Numbered from the stretch's first letter, positions 17,788 to 26,439 are shown. The stretch is 64,000 nucleotides of DNA from JALSNL01 sp036479585 (GCA_965224785.1 OZ245062.1:434001-498000); one strand, 5' to 3'. Numbers and translations are program-made. The notes: generated from the sequence alone by a model not told the origin.

Positions 17788-18030
17788 ATGTTCTACTACG
17801 TTTATATCCTGAAAAGCTTAGTTAACTTAGAAAAATATTATACAGGGTACACAGAAGACTTAAAGAAAAGAATTATAAAACACAATGAAGGTGGAGTGCC
17901 ATACACTTCAAATTATAAACCTTGGGAAATAAAAAACTACTTTGCATTTAGAGAAAAAGTTAAGGCACTTAAATTTGAAAAATACTTAAAATCACATTCT
18001 GGACGAGCTTTTAGCAAGAAACATTTCTAA
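17788..18030 (+). CDS. Small GIY-YIG domain protein
   Basis: An 80-residue protein consisting only of a GIY-YIG nuclease-like domain, close to the UPF0213/YhbQ group. The two signature strands appear as 'YYVYILKS' and 'KYYTGYTEDL' (positions 3-26), followed by 'LKKRIIKHNEGG' with the catalytic-type arginine, and the C-terminal 'ALKFEKYLKSHSGR' helix with the conserved glutamate. Such stand-alone proteins are common in Bacteroidota and often sit beside structural RNA genes; their function is not settled. It lies 273 bases downstream of tmRNA and converges with the glycyl radical enzyme operon. Confidence 0.85.
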   Translation: MFYYVYILKSLVNLEKYYTGYTEDLKKRIIKHNEGGVPYTSNYKPWEIKNYFAFREKVKALKFEKYLKSHSGRAFSKKHF

Positions 18031-18097
18031 TTACACTTGGCGAAATGAAGTCAAAATAAATCTAAGTATTAAGTGGTACTAAGAATAAACAAAATTT

Positions 18098-19009
18098 TTA
18101 ACCAATCACAACTTTATTACAACCAAAAGATTTTAGATTATCTATCCATTTCTCTTTAGTTCTTTCATCCGTATTTTCCAAATAATCTATCTCTGGTTTA
18201 ATCCCAATGCGTAGTCCTTTTTCATTTCCCATTTTGTGGTAAGGCATCAATTCCAATTTTTCAAGAATAGGATATTTATCAGCAATTTCTGCAATTGCTT
18301 TAAAATGTACATCATTATCATTTACGCCTGGTATCATTGGACATCGCAGAATTATTCTTGCTCCTTTCGAATATAAAAATTCTAAATTATTAAGAATAAG
18401 TTCTGAGGAAACACTAACCAATTTTTTGTGAAATGATTCGGTTGTGGCTTTGTAATCATAGAGGAACAAATCTACAAGTGGAAGGATTTTTTCAAATTTA
18501 TCTTGTGGAGCATAACCAGAAGTATCTAAACAAGTTTCAATTCCATTTGCTTTTGCTTCTTTCAAAAGTTCATAAATGAAATTAAATTGAGACATTGGTT
18601 CGCCACCGGAGATTGTTAATCCACCACCGGAGTTTTTGAAATAGTCTTTGTCTTGTTTTACAACTTCAATAATTTCTTGTACACTTTTGTTCTCTCCAAT
18701 AATTGAAAGAGCTTTTGAATCACAAACACTTATACAATCTCCGGCAAGAATACAATTTGAAAAATTAACTTTGTGTTTATTATCTTCAATTAAATGAGTG
18801 TTGCTTTTACAAGCATCAACACATTTTAAACAGTTTATACACGCATCATTATTAAATGAAAGTTGAGGCTGGAATGGAATACTTTCCGGGTTATGACACC
18901 ACAGACAATTGAGTGGACATCCTTTTAGAAAAACTGTTGTACGAATTCCCGGTCCATCGTTCACAGAGAATCTAAAAAGTTCAAAAAGTATTCCAGTTGT
19001 ACTTTTCAT
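18098..19009 (-). CDS. Glycyl radical enzyme activating enzyme (radical SAM)
   Basis: A 303-residue activase that uses S-adenosylmethionine and a [4Fe-4S] cluster to place the radical on the partner enzyme. The radical SAM cysteines are Cys31, Cys35 and Cys38 in 'KGCPLNCLWCHNPE', preceded by the activase signature 'NDGPGIRTTVFL'. A ferredoxin-like insert after it carries two further cysteine groups ('CINCLKCVDAC' and 'CILAGDCISVC'), which is typical of activases for glycyl radical enzymes other than classical pyruvate formate-lyase. The 'SGGGLTISGGEPMSQ' motif is also intact. Its ATG overlaps the stop codon of the enzyme gene by one base (TAATG), so the two are translationally coupled. Confidence 0.93.
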   Translation of the reverse strand: MKSTTGILFELFRFSVNDGPGIRTTVFLKGCPLNCLWCHNPESIPFQPQLSFNNDACINCLKCVDACKSNTHLIEDNKHKVNFSNCILAGDCISVCDSKALSIIGENKSVQEIIEVVKQDKDYFKNSGGGLTISGGEPMSQFNFIYELLKEAKANGIETCLDTSGYAPQDKFEKILPLVDLFLYDYKATTESFHKKLVSVSSELILNNLEFLYSKGARIILRCPMIPGVNDNDVHFKAIAEIADKYPILEKLELMPYHKMGNEKGLRIGIKPEIDYLENTDERTKEKWIDNLKSFGCNKVVIG

Positions 19010-21324
19010 TAGTGAGCGGTTCTAGAAATAATTTCTTGTTGAACTTCAGGGGAAAGCTCAATGAACCTTGCACTAAATCCGCCAACTCGTACAAGTAGAT
19101 TTGGGAAATCTTTTGGACGAACTAAAGCTTCTAATAAATCTTTTTGATTAACCACTGTTATCATTAGCTGAGTTCCACCACGTTGAAAATATGTTTTAAG
19201 CATAGCATTAAATTTTGTTAAATGTTTGGAAAACATATCTGGAGTAAATTTAATATTCTGTACTGTTCCTGCGTGAATATTTGGGTCTAACTTTGCAACA
19301 GAATTTAACAAAGCTGTTGCTCCGTTTTTATCCATTCCACCGGAAGCTGCGTTGCCAGGGGCTAATGGTAATTGAGAAAGTCTTCCATCGGCAGAAGCAA
19401 TGCAAGCCTTACCATACCAAGTGTTCATCTCATTATTAATAATTACAACAAGATGAGAATGTAAATTAGTTGTATCCTTTTGATCACGGATACAATTACA
19501 TAAATGATTATGTACATCAGTTGCAATTTCATCTACGTAAAAATTATCATTGCCATATTTTGGAGCATCAATTAATAAGCTTCGTTCTTTTTCGTAACCA
19601 TTAAAATTTACTTGTAACATTTTTAATAAATCACTTTTAGAAATTTGTTTGTCTTCAAATATATTTTTTTTAATTGAGGCTAAGCTATCAGCTGCATTCG
19701 TGTTGCCGTAAGTTTCAACAGTTGCACCAAGATATTCTATTCCACCAGAAAATATTCCTTTACCTTTTTCTAAACAACCATCGTACAACATTGATAAATA
19801 AGGAAAATCAGCAACTTCTCCGGCTATCTTAAATTCTACATCTTGAGCAATTGCACAAGCCGGAACAATATATTCGACTTGCTTTTTGTAAGCATTATAA
19901 AAATCACCATAAGAATTGAAGTTTTCAAACTCTCCAGTTTTTGCTCCAATCTTATTTCCGGTAAGCATACTAACGCCATTGTTCAAGGCTAACTCAACGC
20001 ACTTAAGCACATTCAAAATTGCATTGGGAGTTCCAAAACTTTTATACTCTAAAACAAATTCTCCACAACCATAAGGGACATAACTTTGTGCATCGACAAA
20101 TGGAACAACAAAAGATTTTTCTACAGCTAGAATATTTACTTCATCGTTGTATAGCATAGGGAAAGTGCAACCTTCTCCCACGGCATTTATTGCCAGGTCA
20201 TAAACTTTTTGATTCATTCCTTCATAGCAACGTAAGCTAAGTTGCGGATTTATATCTTTAACAGTTCGTGTTGCTTCAATTGCCAAAAGAGCAAATCGGT
20301 CTGCGTTTTTAATGTTTGGTCTATCTGCTCCACCAATTATAACTCTTCCGTTAAATTGATTGATATTTTTGGGAAACATTCTCCACAACGACTGCATAAT
20401 TTTTAGTGCTTCTTCTTCAGTAAGATTATCTGAATCAATTTCCTTTACATAAATCTCAGAAAAATAAATATCCATTCGTCCAAAATTTATTGTTCCGGCA
20501 ACCATATTGTAAAGCCAAACAAGTTGCGTTGCCTGCAGAAGTGTTTCTGGTTTTTTCTCAGAAATAAAAAATAGAGCATCAGCCATTTGTTGTAACTCTT
20601 CAACTCTCTCTTTGTCCTTTGTTTGAAAAATTTTGTCCGTAATTACTGATGCGTATAGAAGAGTAAAATCAGAAAATAAATCTAAGGAAGCTATCATTCC
20701 ATTATATAGCTCAGTACTTTTAATATCAACATTAACTTTTTGCTTGTGCGATTTGACTTCATCTCGTAAGCCAGAAATACCAAGCTCAACTAATTTTTTA
20801 TTGTTTAAATTTATTCCAGCCATTCTATAAAGAGGGAAAGCGGCATATTCGTCATCAAGAAATTTATCACTTGGTAATTTATTTTGTACTTCTTCCGGGA
20901 AAGCATTTCTGATTTTTGTGTTGGTTGATTCTGCATCCCAAAATTTTAATATAGATTTCCATTCAGAATATTCAACAGATTGAGGAGACAACTTTTTCAT
21001 CTCATCAAAAATCAAATTTTTGTTACAAAAATAACCAACACTATTATCTGCTTCGGGACTGAAACCAACCAGACCATATTTGCGATGTCCGGCAATTAAA
21101 TCATCATCTAGAATATCTTGAAATATGTACGGGAGCTGAACCTTGGAACAAGCAATTTCACGAAGCCCAATTGGCAAGTTGGCAGCATCAATGTAAGTTT
21201 GAGTAAACAGTGTAGCAAACTCTAGAGAGGAAGATTTGTTGATAAAATATTCTTTTGACATTGGCACTCGTGGATTAGCATTAGCACTAAAAATTCCATT
21301 CGTTTTGTGTTTTACATTGTTCAT
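19009..21324 (-). CDS. Glycyl radical enzyme, PFL-like, substrate unknown
   Basis: A 771-residue member of the pyruvate formate-lyase/dehydratase superfamily. The glycyl radical site is Gly749 in 'RVGGFSARF' close to the C terminus. The thiyl-radical cysteine is Cys420 in 'YGCGEF', with Glu422 in the position of the catalytic glutamate of the eliminases and decarboxylases; the usual spelling there is GCVE, so the valine is replaced by glycine. PFL itself has a Cys-Cys pair, absent here. The enzyme therefore belongs with dehydratase/lyase-type members but I cannot assign it to glycerol, choline, propanediol, hydroxyproline or arylacetate classes. It forms an operon with its activase and faces a divergent AraC regulator. 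Such enzymes need anaerobic conditions. Confidence 0.9.
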   Translation of the reverse strand: MNNVKHKTNGIFSANANPRVPMSKEYFINKSSSLEFATLFTQTYIDAANLPIGLREIACSKVQLPYIFQDILDDDLIAGHRKYGLVGFSPEADNSVGYFCNKNLIFDEMKKLSPQSVEYSEWKSILKFWDAESTNTKIRNAFPEEVQNKLPSDKFLDDEYAAFPLYRMAGINLNNKKLVELGISGLRDEVKSHKQKVNVDIKSTELYNGMIASLDLFSDFTLLYASVITDKIFQTKDKERVEELQQMADALFFISEKKPETLLQATQLVWLYNMVAGTINFGRMDIYFSEIYVKEIDSDNLTEEEALKIMQSLWRMFPKNINQFNGRVIIGGADRPNIKNADRFALLAIEATRTVKDINPQLSLRCYEGMNQKVYDLAINAVGEGCTFPMLYNDEVNILAVEKSFVVPFVDAQSYVPYGCGEFVLEYKSFGTPNAILNVLKCVELALNNGVSMLTGNKIGAKTGEFENFNSYGDFYNAYKKQVEYIVPACAIAQDVEFKIAGEVADFPYLSMLYDGCLEKGKGIFSGGIEYLGATVETYGNTNAADSLASIKKNIFEDKQISKSDLLKMLQVNFNGYEKERSLLIDAPKYGNDNFYVDEIATDVHNHLCNCIRDQKDTTNLHSHLVVIINNEMNTWYGKACIASADGRLSQLPLAPGNAASGGMDKNGATALLNSVAKLDPNIHAGTVQNIKFTPDMFSKHLTKFNAMLKTYFQRGGTQLMITVVNQKDLLEALVRPKDFPNLLVRVGGFSARFIELSPEVQQEIISRTAH

Positions 21325-21369
21325 CTTAGTCCTTGCGAGATATCAATTATGTTTTAACCTATTTTCTCT

Positions 21370-21443
21370 TTCGACTCCCCGCCCAAAATACGGTCGGGCA
21401 AGCTACTCAAGATGACCTGGATTTCATACTGAGCGGAGTCGAA
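21370..21443. repeat. Inverted-repeat element in the enzyme/regulator intergenic region
   Basis: TTCGACTCC (21370-21378) and GGAGTCGAA (21435-21443) are perfect inverted repeats flanking a GC-rich stretch in an otherwise AT-rich divergent promoter region. The sequence CTGAGCGGAGTCGAA is a common core of dispersed repeats in this group of bacteria. It lies between the start of the glycyl radical enzyme gene and that of the AraC-type gene; the rest of 21325-21600 should contain both promoters. Confidence 0.55.
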
Positions 21444-21600
21444 GTATAAGTTGATAGTGAAATAGGTTATCCTCAAAACCACTTCGGAATTGTATATGTA
21501 CCTCACTATTAAAAAGAATTCAATTTGACAAATAGAAAAATGTGTTATATATTGATGATATTCTACCAATAATTTGATAAAACATATACTATATTGATAA

Positions 21601-22449
21601 ATGGATTCAATTGTTAAACTTAAAACTAAGGATATTTTCCTAAAAGGGAATTCATTCCATCTTGCAAGTACTACTTTCAAGTCCGGAGAAAACTATGGTC
21701 TGCACACTCACGATTTTTATGAATTTGTAATTGTTAAAGAAGGAAGGTTGAAACAAGCAGTAAACTCAAAAAGTGAGGTGTTAGAAAAATATACTCTTTG
21801 TTTAATAAAACCGGATGATATTCATTCTATTTCAAACCAATCAAAAAGTGAAGTGAAAATTAATAATTTTGCTGTAACTATAGGAGCAATAAATAAAGCT
21901 TCTAAATTTCTCGGGATTGAGTTTCAAAAAGATGTTTTACAAAAGGTAAAAATTCCAATTGAGGATTGGAATTATATTCTTCATAAAATATCAGAACTTC
22001 AAACGATGCAACATTCAAAGGAACAGCAATTTATAGATTTATTTGTTGATAATTTAATAGTGAATTTGCTAACGATACTTGTCAGTAAAAATGAGGTTGA
22101 TGAAAAATCTATTCCATTGTGGCTAAGAAATTCTTATAAAGAAATGTATGAGGAGAAAAATATTCTTGTTGGTCTTCCTAGATTTATTGAGTTGTCCCAG
22201 AAATCTCAAGAGCATCTAAATAGAAGTATGAAAAAATATTATGCTACAACTCCAACAGCTTTTATCAATTTATTAAGATTGCAATTTGCAACGCAACTAT
22301 TAACTTCAACAGATAAAAGTATTATTAGTATCATTTACGATTCAGGATTTGAAAATGTTTCTCATTTTTCTAAATTGTTTAAAAAGCAGTTTGGTGTAAC
22401 TCCAAGAATTTATAGAAGAAGAAATAAGATGGTTTACAACCCGAAATGA
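21601..22449 (+). CDS. AraC-family transcriptional regulator with cupin sensor domain
   Basis: A 282-residue regulator. The N-terminal part (about 20-110) is a cupin-type ligand-binding domain with 'HTHDFYEFVIVKEG' and 'DIHSI'. The C-terminal 100 residues contain the two helix-turn-helix motifs, the second clearly recognisable in 'DSGFENVSHFSKLFKKQFGV' followed by 'TPRIYRRR'. It is transcribed divergently from the glycyl radical enzyme operon 276 bases away, which by gene arrangement suggests that it controls that operon in response to a small molecule, probably the enzyme's substrate. The ATG at 21601 gives a full cupin domain. Confidence 0.88.
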   Translation: MDSIVKLKTKDIFLKGNSFHLASTTFKSGENYGLHTHDFYEFVIVKEGRLKQAVNSKSEVLEKYTLCLIKPDDIHSISNQSKSEVKINNFAVTIGAINKASKFLGIEFQKDVLQKVKIPIEDWNYILHKISELQTMQHSKEQQFIDLFVDNLIVNLLTILVSKNEVDEKSIPLWLRNSYKEMYEEKNILVGLPRFIELSQKSQEHLNRSMKKYYATTPTAFINLLRLQFATQLLTSTDKSIISIIYDSGFENVSHFSKLFKKQFGVTPRIYRRRNKMVYNPK

Positions 22450-22483
22450 ATTTAGACGAATTTTTAGATGACAAATTTTAAGC

Positions 22484-22568
22484 TGTCATTCCGGTTGTCT
22501 TTTGTGCCGGAATCTTCTTAAGCTGAATAGATTCCGGTATTCCAAAAGAACTGGAAACCGGAATGACA
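22484..22568. repeat. Nested palindromic intergenic repeat, family B
   Basis: A roughly 85-base element that folds on itself in three nested stems: GTCATTCCGGTT with AACCGGAATGAC at the ends, CTTTTG with CAAAAG inside, and CCGGAATC with GATTCCGG in the centre. Such structure resembles REP or MITE elements. It differs in sequence from the family A elements at 14954 and 25668. It lies between the AraC-type gene and dapF and holds no ORF. Confidence 0.75.
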
Positions 22569-22624
22569 CGTTATGCCTAGGTTTTTTCAAATTGAAAATT
22601 ATAAGTTAAAAGGAAGTAATAAAT

Positions 22625-23461
22625 ATGAAATTAATAAACTTCAACAAAATGAACGGAGCAGGCAACGACTTTATTCTAATAGATAAAGTACTCAATCCTA
22701 AAATTAAGTTGACTGCTAAAATAATTTCTAAAATGTGTAAACGAGAAATTGGAATTGGAGCTGATGGAGTTTTGTTAATAGATAAACATAACAAATATGA
22801 TTTTAATCTTAAGTATTATAATTCCAATGGGAAAGTGGGTAGCCTTTGTGGAAACGGTTCACGATGTGCAATAAGTTATGCAGCATCTAATTACAAAATT
22901 AAAAATAGTAAAGTTAAGTTCTTGTGTTCCGGAAAAATTTATAGCGGAGAAGTTTTAAGAATGAACTTAATAAAATTCCATTTACACAAACCAACAGATA
23001 TAAAAATATCAATCGTAATAAAAACTAGGAATTATAAAATTAAGGGAAGCTATGTTGATACTGGTTCTCCACACGTTGTAATTTTCTGGGATGATATTAA
23101 AAAAATCATCAAAAGTAATTTTAACAAATTTGATATAACTAAAATTGGAAGAGAAATAAGAAACTCCAAACAGTTTGCACCAAACGGAACAAATGTAAAT
23201 TTTGTAAAAATAGGAAAAGGTGTAGTAAAAATCAGAACTTATGAAAGAGGAGTTGAAGCTGAAACATTAGCTTGTGGAACTGGTGCGGTTGCAGCTACAG
23301 TTGTTCTATCTCAAAAATTTGGTTCAAAATCACCAATAAAATTTCAAACTAAAAGCAGTAAAACTTTGCAAGTAGATTTTCTTTTAAAAAAGAATGAAAT
23401 AAGTAAAATTTCTTTAACAGGACCTGCAAAAATTAATTATATTGGAACTTATAATTTTTAA
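22625..23461 (+). CDS. dapF: Diaminopimelate epimerase
   Basis: A 278-residue cytoplasmic epimerase that converts LL- to meso-diaminopimelate for lysine and peptidoglycan synthesis. The two catalytic cysteines are Cys75 in 'LCGNGSRCA' and Cys217 in 'ACGTGAVA', and the substrate-binding 'NKMNGAGNDF' opening is present. Length is typical. The protein is unusually rich in lysine and isoleucine compared with its neighbours, probably reflecting AT pressure. The ATG at 22625 follows an AAGGAAG ribosome-binding sequence. It is followed after 14 bases by the small dimeric-barrel protein gene. Confidence 0.95.
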   Translation: MKLINFNKMNGAGNDFILIDKVLNPKIKLTAKIISKMCKREIGIGADGVLLIDKHNKYDFNLKYYNSNGKVGSLCGNGSRCAISYAASNYKIKNSKVKFLCSGKIYSGEVLRMNLIKFHLHKPTDIKISIVIKTRNYKIKGSYVDTGSPHVVIFWDDIKKIIKSNFNKFDITKIGREIRNSKQFAPNGTNVNFVKIGKGVVKIRTYERGVEAETLACGTGAVAATVVLSQKFGSKSPIKFQTKSSKTLQVDFLLKKNEISKISLTGPAKINYIGTYNF

Positions 23462-23475
23462 TAATGAGGAGTTAA

Positions 23476-23790
23476 ATGAGCAGAGTTATATTTTCTATTA
23501 AATATGATATTTTACCGGAAAAGCGAAATGAATATTTAGATATAGTGAGAGAATTAAAAAATGTTGTTAAGGGAGATGGATTAGAAGAGTACTCAATATT
23601 TGAGCAAAAAGGAAAAGAAAATAGTTTTGAAGAGATTTATATATATAGTTCCAAAGAAGCTTGGGAAGAAGCTGACGAAATTGATAATGAAAGAGTAGAT
23701 ATTTTAATGTCAAAACTTTCAGACCTTATAATAGATAAAACCACGCACTACTCAACATTATTTGAAGTTGAAAGTACAGTAATGGTTTAA
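23476..23790 (+). CDS. Small dimeric alpha/beta-barrel (ABM-like) protein
   Basis: A 104-residue protein whose opening strand 'VIFSIKYDILPEKRNEYLDI' and later 'YSIFEQKGKENSFEEIYIYS' resemble antibiotic-biosynthesis-monooxygenase type dimeric alpha/beta barrels. No catalytic residue can be named, and the family covers heme degraders, monooxygenases and many proteins of unknown role. There is no signal peptide. The ATG follows a GAGGAG-type ribosome-binding sequence just after dapF. Confidence 0.6.
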   Translation: MSRVIFSIKYDILPEKRNEYLDIVRELKNVVKGDGLEEYSIFEQKGKENSFEEIYIYSSKEAWEEADEIDNERVDILMSKLSDLIIDKTTHYSTLFEVESTVMV

Positions 23791-23820
23791 CAGAAAAACT
23801 TATCAAATTAAGACAACACA

Positions 23821-24864
23821 ATGTTCGAATACGTTGGTTCCTTGCATATGCACTCAAAATTTTCTGATGGTTCAGGAAATGCCGACGACATTGCTATCAT
23901 TGCCGATGACGTTGGTTTAGACTTCATAATTCTCACCGACCACAACACACTTAGAGCTTTAGACGAAGGTTACGAAAAATGGTATGGCAACACCTTACTG
24001 TTGGTTGGTTGCGAGCTTAATGATAAAGTGAATAAGAATCACTACTTGGCGTTGAATATAAAAGAAACATTTTCAACAAGACTTTCTGCAAAAGAATATA
24101 TTGAAAAAGTTAAAGATGCTGGTGGCATTGGTTTTATTGCACATCCTCACGAGAAAAGAAATTCAATGAAGGAACATCCAGCTTATCCGTGGACGGATTG
24201 GGATGTTGGAGAGTTTACCGGAATTGAAATTTGGAATCATATGTCGGAATGGATGGAAGGACTTACTGAACAAAATAAGTACAACCATTTTGTTCATCCG
24301 TTGCGTTCAATAGTTACACCGCCAAAAGAAAGTTTAGAAAAGTGGGATGAATTAAACAAAGAAAGAAAAGTTGTGGGTATTGGTGGCATTGATGCCCACG
24401 CACATAAAGTAAATGTAATGGGTTTTGTGGAGGTAGAAGTTTTCCCATATAAGGTTCTTTTCAAATCTATTAGAACTCATATTCTTGTTGATAAAGAATT
24501 CGACAAAAGTGATGCGAATATTGACGAAGTAAAAAAACAAATTTATTCCAGTTTGGAAAACGGAAGATGCTTTATCTCAAACTATTATAGAGGAGATGCT
24601 AAAGGCTTCAAGTGTTTTGCAAGTGATGGTGAAAATGAATTTCAAATGGGAGATACAGTTAAGGCTTGTGAGAACTTAAAATTAAAAATAATACTTCCAA
24701 ATGGGAAAGCGGAAATTAGACTTATCCATAATGGAACTCAAATTGAATCGACTCAAAATTCGCAAGTGGATTTTAATATTAGAGAAAAAGGTCAATATAG
24801 AGTGGAAGTTTACAAGAACGGAAATGCTTGGATTTTTTCCAATCACATTAGGATTGAGAACTAA
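23821..24864 (+). CDS. PHP-domain phosphoesterase-like protein
   Basis: A 347-residue protein with an N-terminal PHP domain. The metal-binding motifs are visible: His9 and His11 in 'LHMHSKFSDGS', 'LTDHNTLRA', the 'FIAHPHEKR' motif and the late 'GGIDAHAH'. This combination of four motifs predicts a metal-dependent phosphoesterase of the PHP superfamily, but the substrate is unknown. The last ~90 residues (about 255-347) form a separate beta-rich domain. The ORF begins with ATG 30 bases after the preceding gene, so it may share its transcript. Confidence 0.82.
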   Translation: MFEYVGSLHMHSKFSDGSGNADDIAIIADDVGLDFIILTDHNTLRALDEGYEKWYGNTLLLVGCELNDKVNKNHYLALNIKETFSTRLSAKEYIEKVKDAGGIGFIAHPHEKRNSMKEHPAYPWTDWDVGEFTGIEIWNHMSEWMEGLTEQNKYNHFVHPLRSIVTPPKESLEKWDELNKERKVVGIGGIDAHAHKVNVMGFVEVEVFPYKVLFKSIRTHILVDKEFDKSDANIDEVKKQIYSSLENGRCFISNYYRGDAKGFKCFASDGENEFQMGDTVKACENLKLKIILPNGKAEIRLIHNGTQIESTQNSQVDFNIREKGQYRVEVYKNGNAWIFSNHIRIEN

Positions 24865-24915
24865 TATTTATTATTTTTCGCTTCTAATTTCGACACTAAC
24901 TAAACAAAACAAACT

Positions 24916-25599
24916 ATGATAACACAGAAGAAAAAAATAAGCAAAAGAGAAATTCAAGAAGATAATTTAGTTACAACATTTTATCAAGTACAAGAATTTT
25001 ATAATGAACATAAACAAACTATAATTATTGCTGTGGCAGCAATTGCACTTATTGCTTTTGCAACAGTTTGGTATTCAAACAAGCAAATTGAGGATAACAA
25101 TCTTGCAACTGAAGCAATGGCAAAAATTATTCCTTCATTTGAAAACGGTTCATATCAGGAAGCAATTGATGGAGAACCTGGCACACAATTAAGTGGATTG
25201 AATGATATTGTAAAAAACTATAGCGGAACAGATCAAGGTGAACTTGCAAAAATTTATCTTGCAAATTCTTACTATTATCTTGGCGATTTTGCTAATGCAA
25301 CTAAATGGTACTCAAGTTATTCAGGTGATAGTAAAATTCACAAAGCAGCTGCGTATGCTGGACAAGCAGTTTGTTTGGAAAATGAAAAGAATTTTGAAGC
25401 TGCCGCTGGTTACTTTAGTAAAGCTGCTAGTGTTTCAAAATTTAATGCACAAACTCCAGATTACTTATTGAGTTCTGGAATTAACTTTTTGAAAGCACAA
25501 AATAAGGATAAAGCTAAAAGTGCATTTGAAAGAATTAAAAAAGATTATAGTGAAAGTACTGTAGCACAAGAAGTTGAAAAATATTTAGGGCAAATATAG
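24916..25599 (+). CDS. Inner-membrane TPR-like protein (YfgM-type)
   Basis: A 227-residue protein with a short cytoplasmic N terminus, one transmembrane helix (about residues 37-54, 'IIIAVAAIALIAFATVWY') and a periplasmic tetratricopeptide-like domain. The layout, with the helix about 35 residues in and a following TPR set, matches YfgM-type membrane chaperone partners and related Tol-Pal-linked proteins. The C-terminal repeats are clear around 'AKIYLANSYYYLGDFANATKWY' and 'KDKAKSAFERIKKDY'. It follows the PHP gene by 51 bases. Exact role unknown. Confidence 0.75.
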   Translation: MITQKKKISKREIQEDNLVTTFYQVQEFYNEHKQTIIIAVAAIALIAFATVWYSNKQIEDNNLATEAMAKIIPSFENGSYQEAIDGEPGTQLSGLNDIVKNYSGTDQGELAKIYLANSYYYLGDFANATKWYSSYSGDSKIHKAAAYAGQAVCLENEKNFEAAAGYFSKAASVSKFNAQTPDYLLSSGINFLKAQNKDKAKSAFERIKKDYSESTVAQEVEKYLGQI

Positions 25600-25667
25600 A
25601 TTTGTAAATTTCAAATTGATTTTTGGAAAGTGGAAAACTCATTTAGTACAAACAATATGAATTCTTA

Positions 25668-25812
25668 TTTGTCATATTGAAGAAGTTTGTTTTTTGAACG
25701 TTCGTTTACCTCGCAGTTATTTTGCGGTGGAAATATCTCGATAATTTAATAGATAGAGTTTCTTCATTCAGCACAATCCCGAAAGTTTTCGGGACAGAAT
25801 GGCATTCCTTTG
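25668..25812. repeat. Palindromic intergenic repeat, family A copy 2
   Basis: This element begins TTTGTCATATTGAAG and contains GAAATATCTC and TTTCTTCATTC, in the same order as the reverse complement of the element at 14954-15058, and it ends near AGAATGGCATTCC. It also has a perfect 18-base palindrome TCCCGAAAGTTTTCGGGA (25777-25794). No gene is present in 25600-25864. Confidence 0.7.
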
Positions 25813-25864
25813 AGTTACTCAATTTGGGTAGTATTTATTTAAACAATAATTAAAAGAAAAATAT

Positions 25865-26431
25865 ATGGCAAGTACATCAGATTTTAGAAATGGTTTAATA
25901 ATAAAATTTAAGAACGGACTTTATACAATTACCAGTTTTCAACATGTTAAACCTGGTAAAGGTGGAGCTTTTGTAAGAAGTACTTTGAAAAATTTGAAAA
26001 ACGGAAAAGTTTTAGATAATACTTTTAGAGCTGGAGAAAAAGTAGAAGAAGTTCGAGTTGAAAGAAAAAATTACCAGTATTTGTTTCGTGAAGCTGAAGC
26101 ATTAGTTCTAATGGATAATGATACTTATGAACAATTAGAAGTTGCAATTGAACTTTTTGACGGTAGTGATAAGTTTTTAAAAGAGGGAGAAGCTGTTGAT
26201 ATACTTGTTGATGACAAGGATACAATTATTACAGTTGAAATTCCTTTACACGTACAATTAAAGGTTATTGAAACCGAACCCGGTTTTAGAGGGAACACAG
26301 CAACCAATGCTGTAAAGCCTGCCAAGTTAGAAACTGGTGCAACTATAAACGTTCCACTATTTATTGATGTAGATGATTTGTTGAAAGTAGATACACGATC
26401 TGGTCAGTATATGGAAAGAATAAAACAATAG
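25865..26431 (+). CDS. efp: Elongation factor P
   Basis: A 188-residue translation factor with the three usual domains. It relieves ribosome stalling at polyproline. The modifiable loop residue is Lys32 in 'KPGKGGAFVR'. The C-terminal signature region 'IDVDDLLKVDTRSGQYMER' is intact. The order efp-accB-accC, with a nine-base gap to accB, is common in this phylum. The ATG at 25865 gives a standard N terminus. Confidence 0.96.
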   Translation: MASTSDFRNGLIIKFKNGLYTITSFQHVKPGKGGAFVRSTLKNLKNGKVLDNTFRAGEKVEEVRVERKNYQYLFREAEALVLMDNDTYEQLEVAIELFDGSDKFLKEGEAVDILVDDKDTIITVEIPLHVQLKVIETEPGFRGNTATNAVKPAKLETGATINVPLFIDVDDLLKVDTRSGQYMERIKQ

Positions 26432-26439
26432 GATAAGTT

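Noticed and set aside
17164..18030. Integrated island at the tmRNA 3' end
   Set aside because: No integrase gene and no second copy of the tmRNA 3' end could be found in the window; the GIY-YIG gene alone is not evidence enough.
19009..21324. Calling the glycyl radical enzyme a pyruvate formate-lyase
   Set aside because: PFL has two adjacent cysteines in the active site, whereas this protein has GCGE, and its activase has the ferredoxin insert that PFL activase lacks.
21354..21680. A 108-codon minus-strand ORF overlapping the AraC-type gene start
   Set aside because: It covers the divergent promoter region and antisense of the regulator's N terminus, has no family signal and includes the dispersed repeat.
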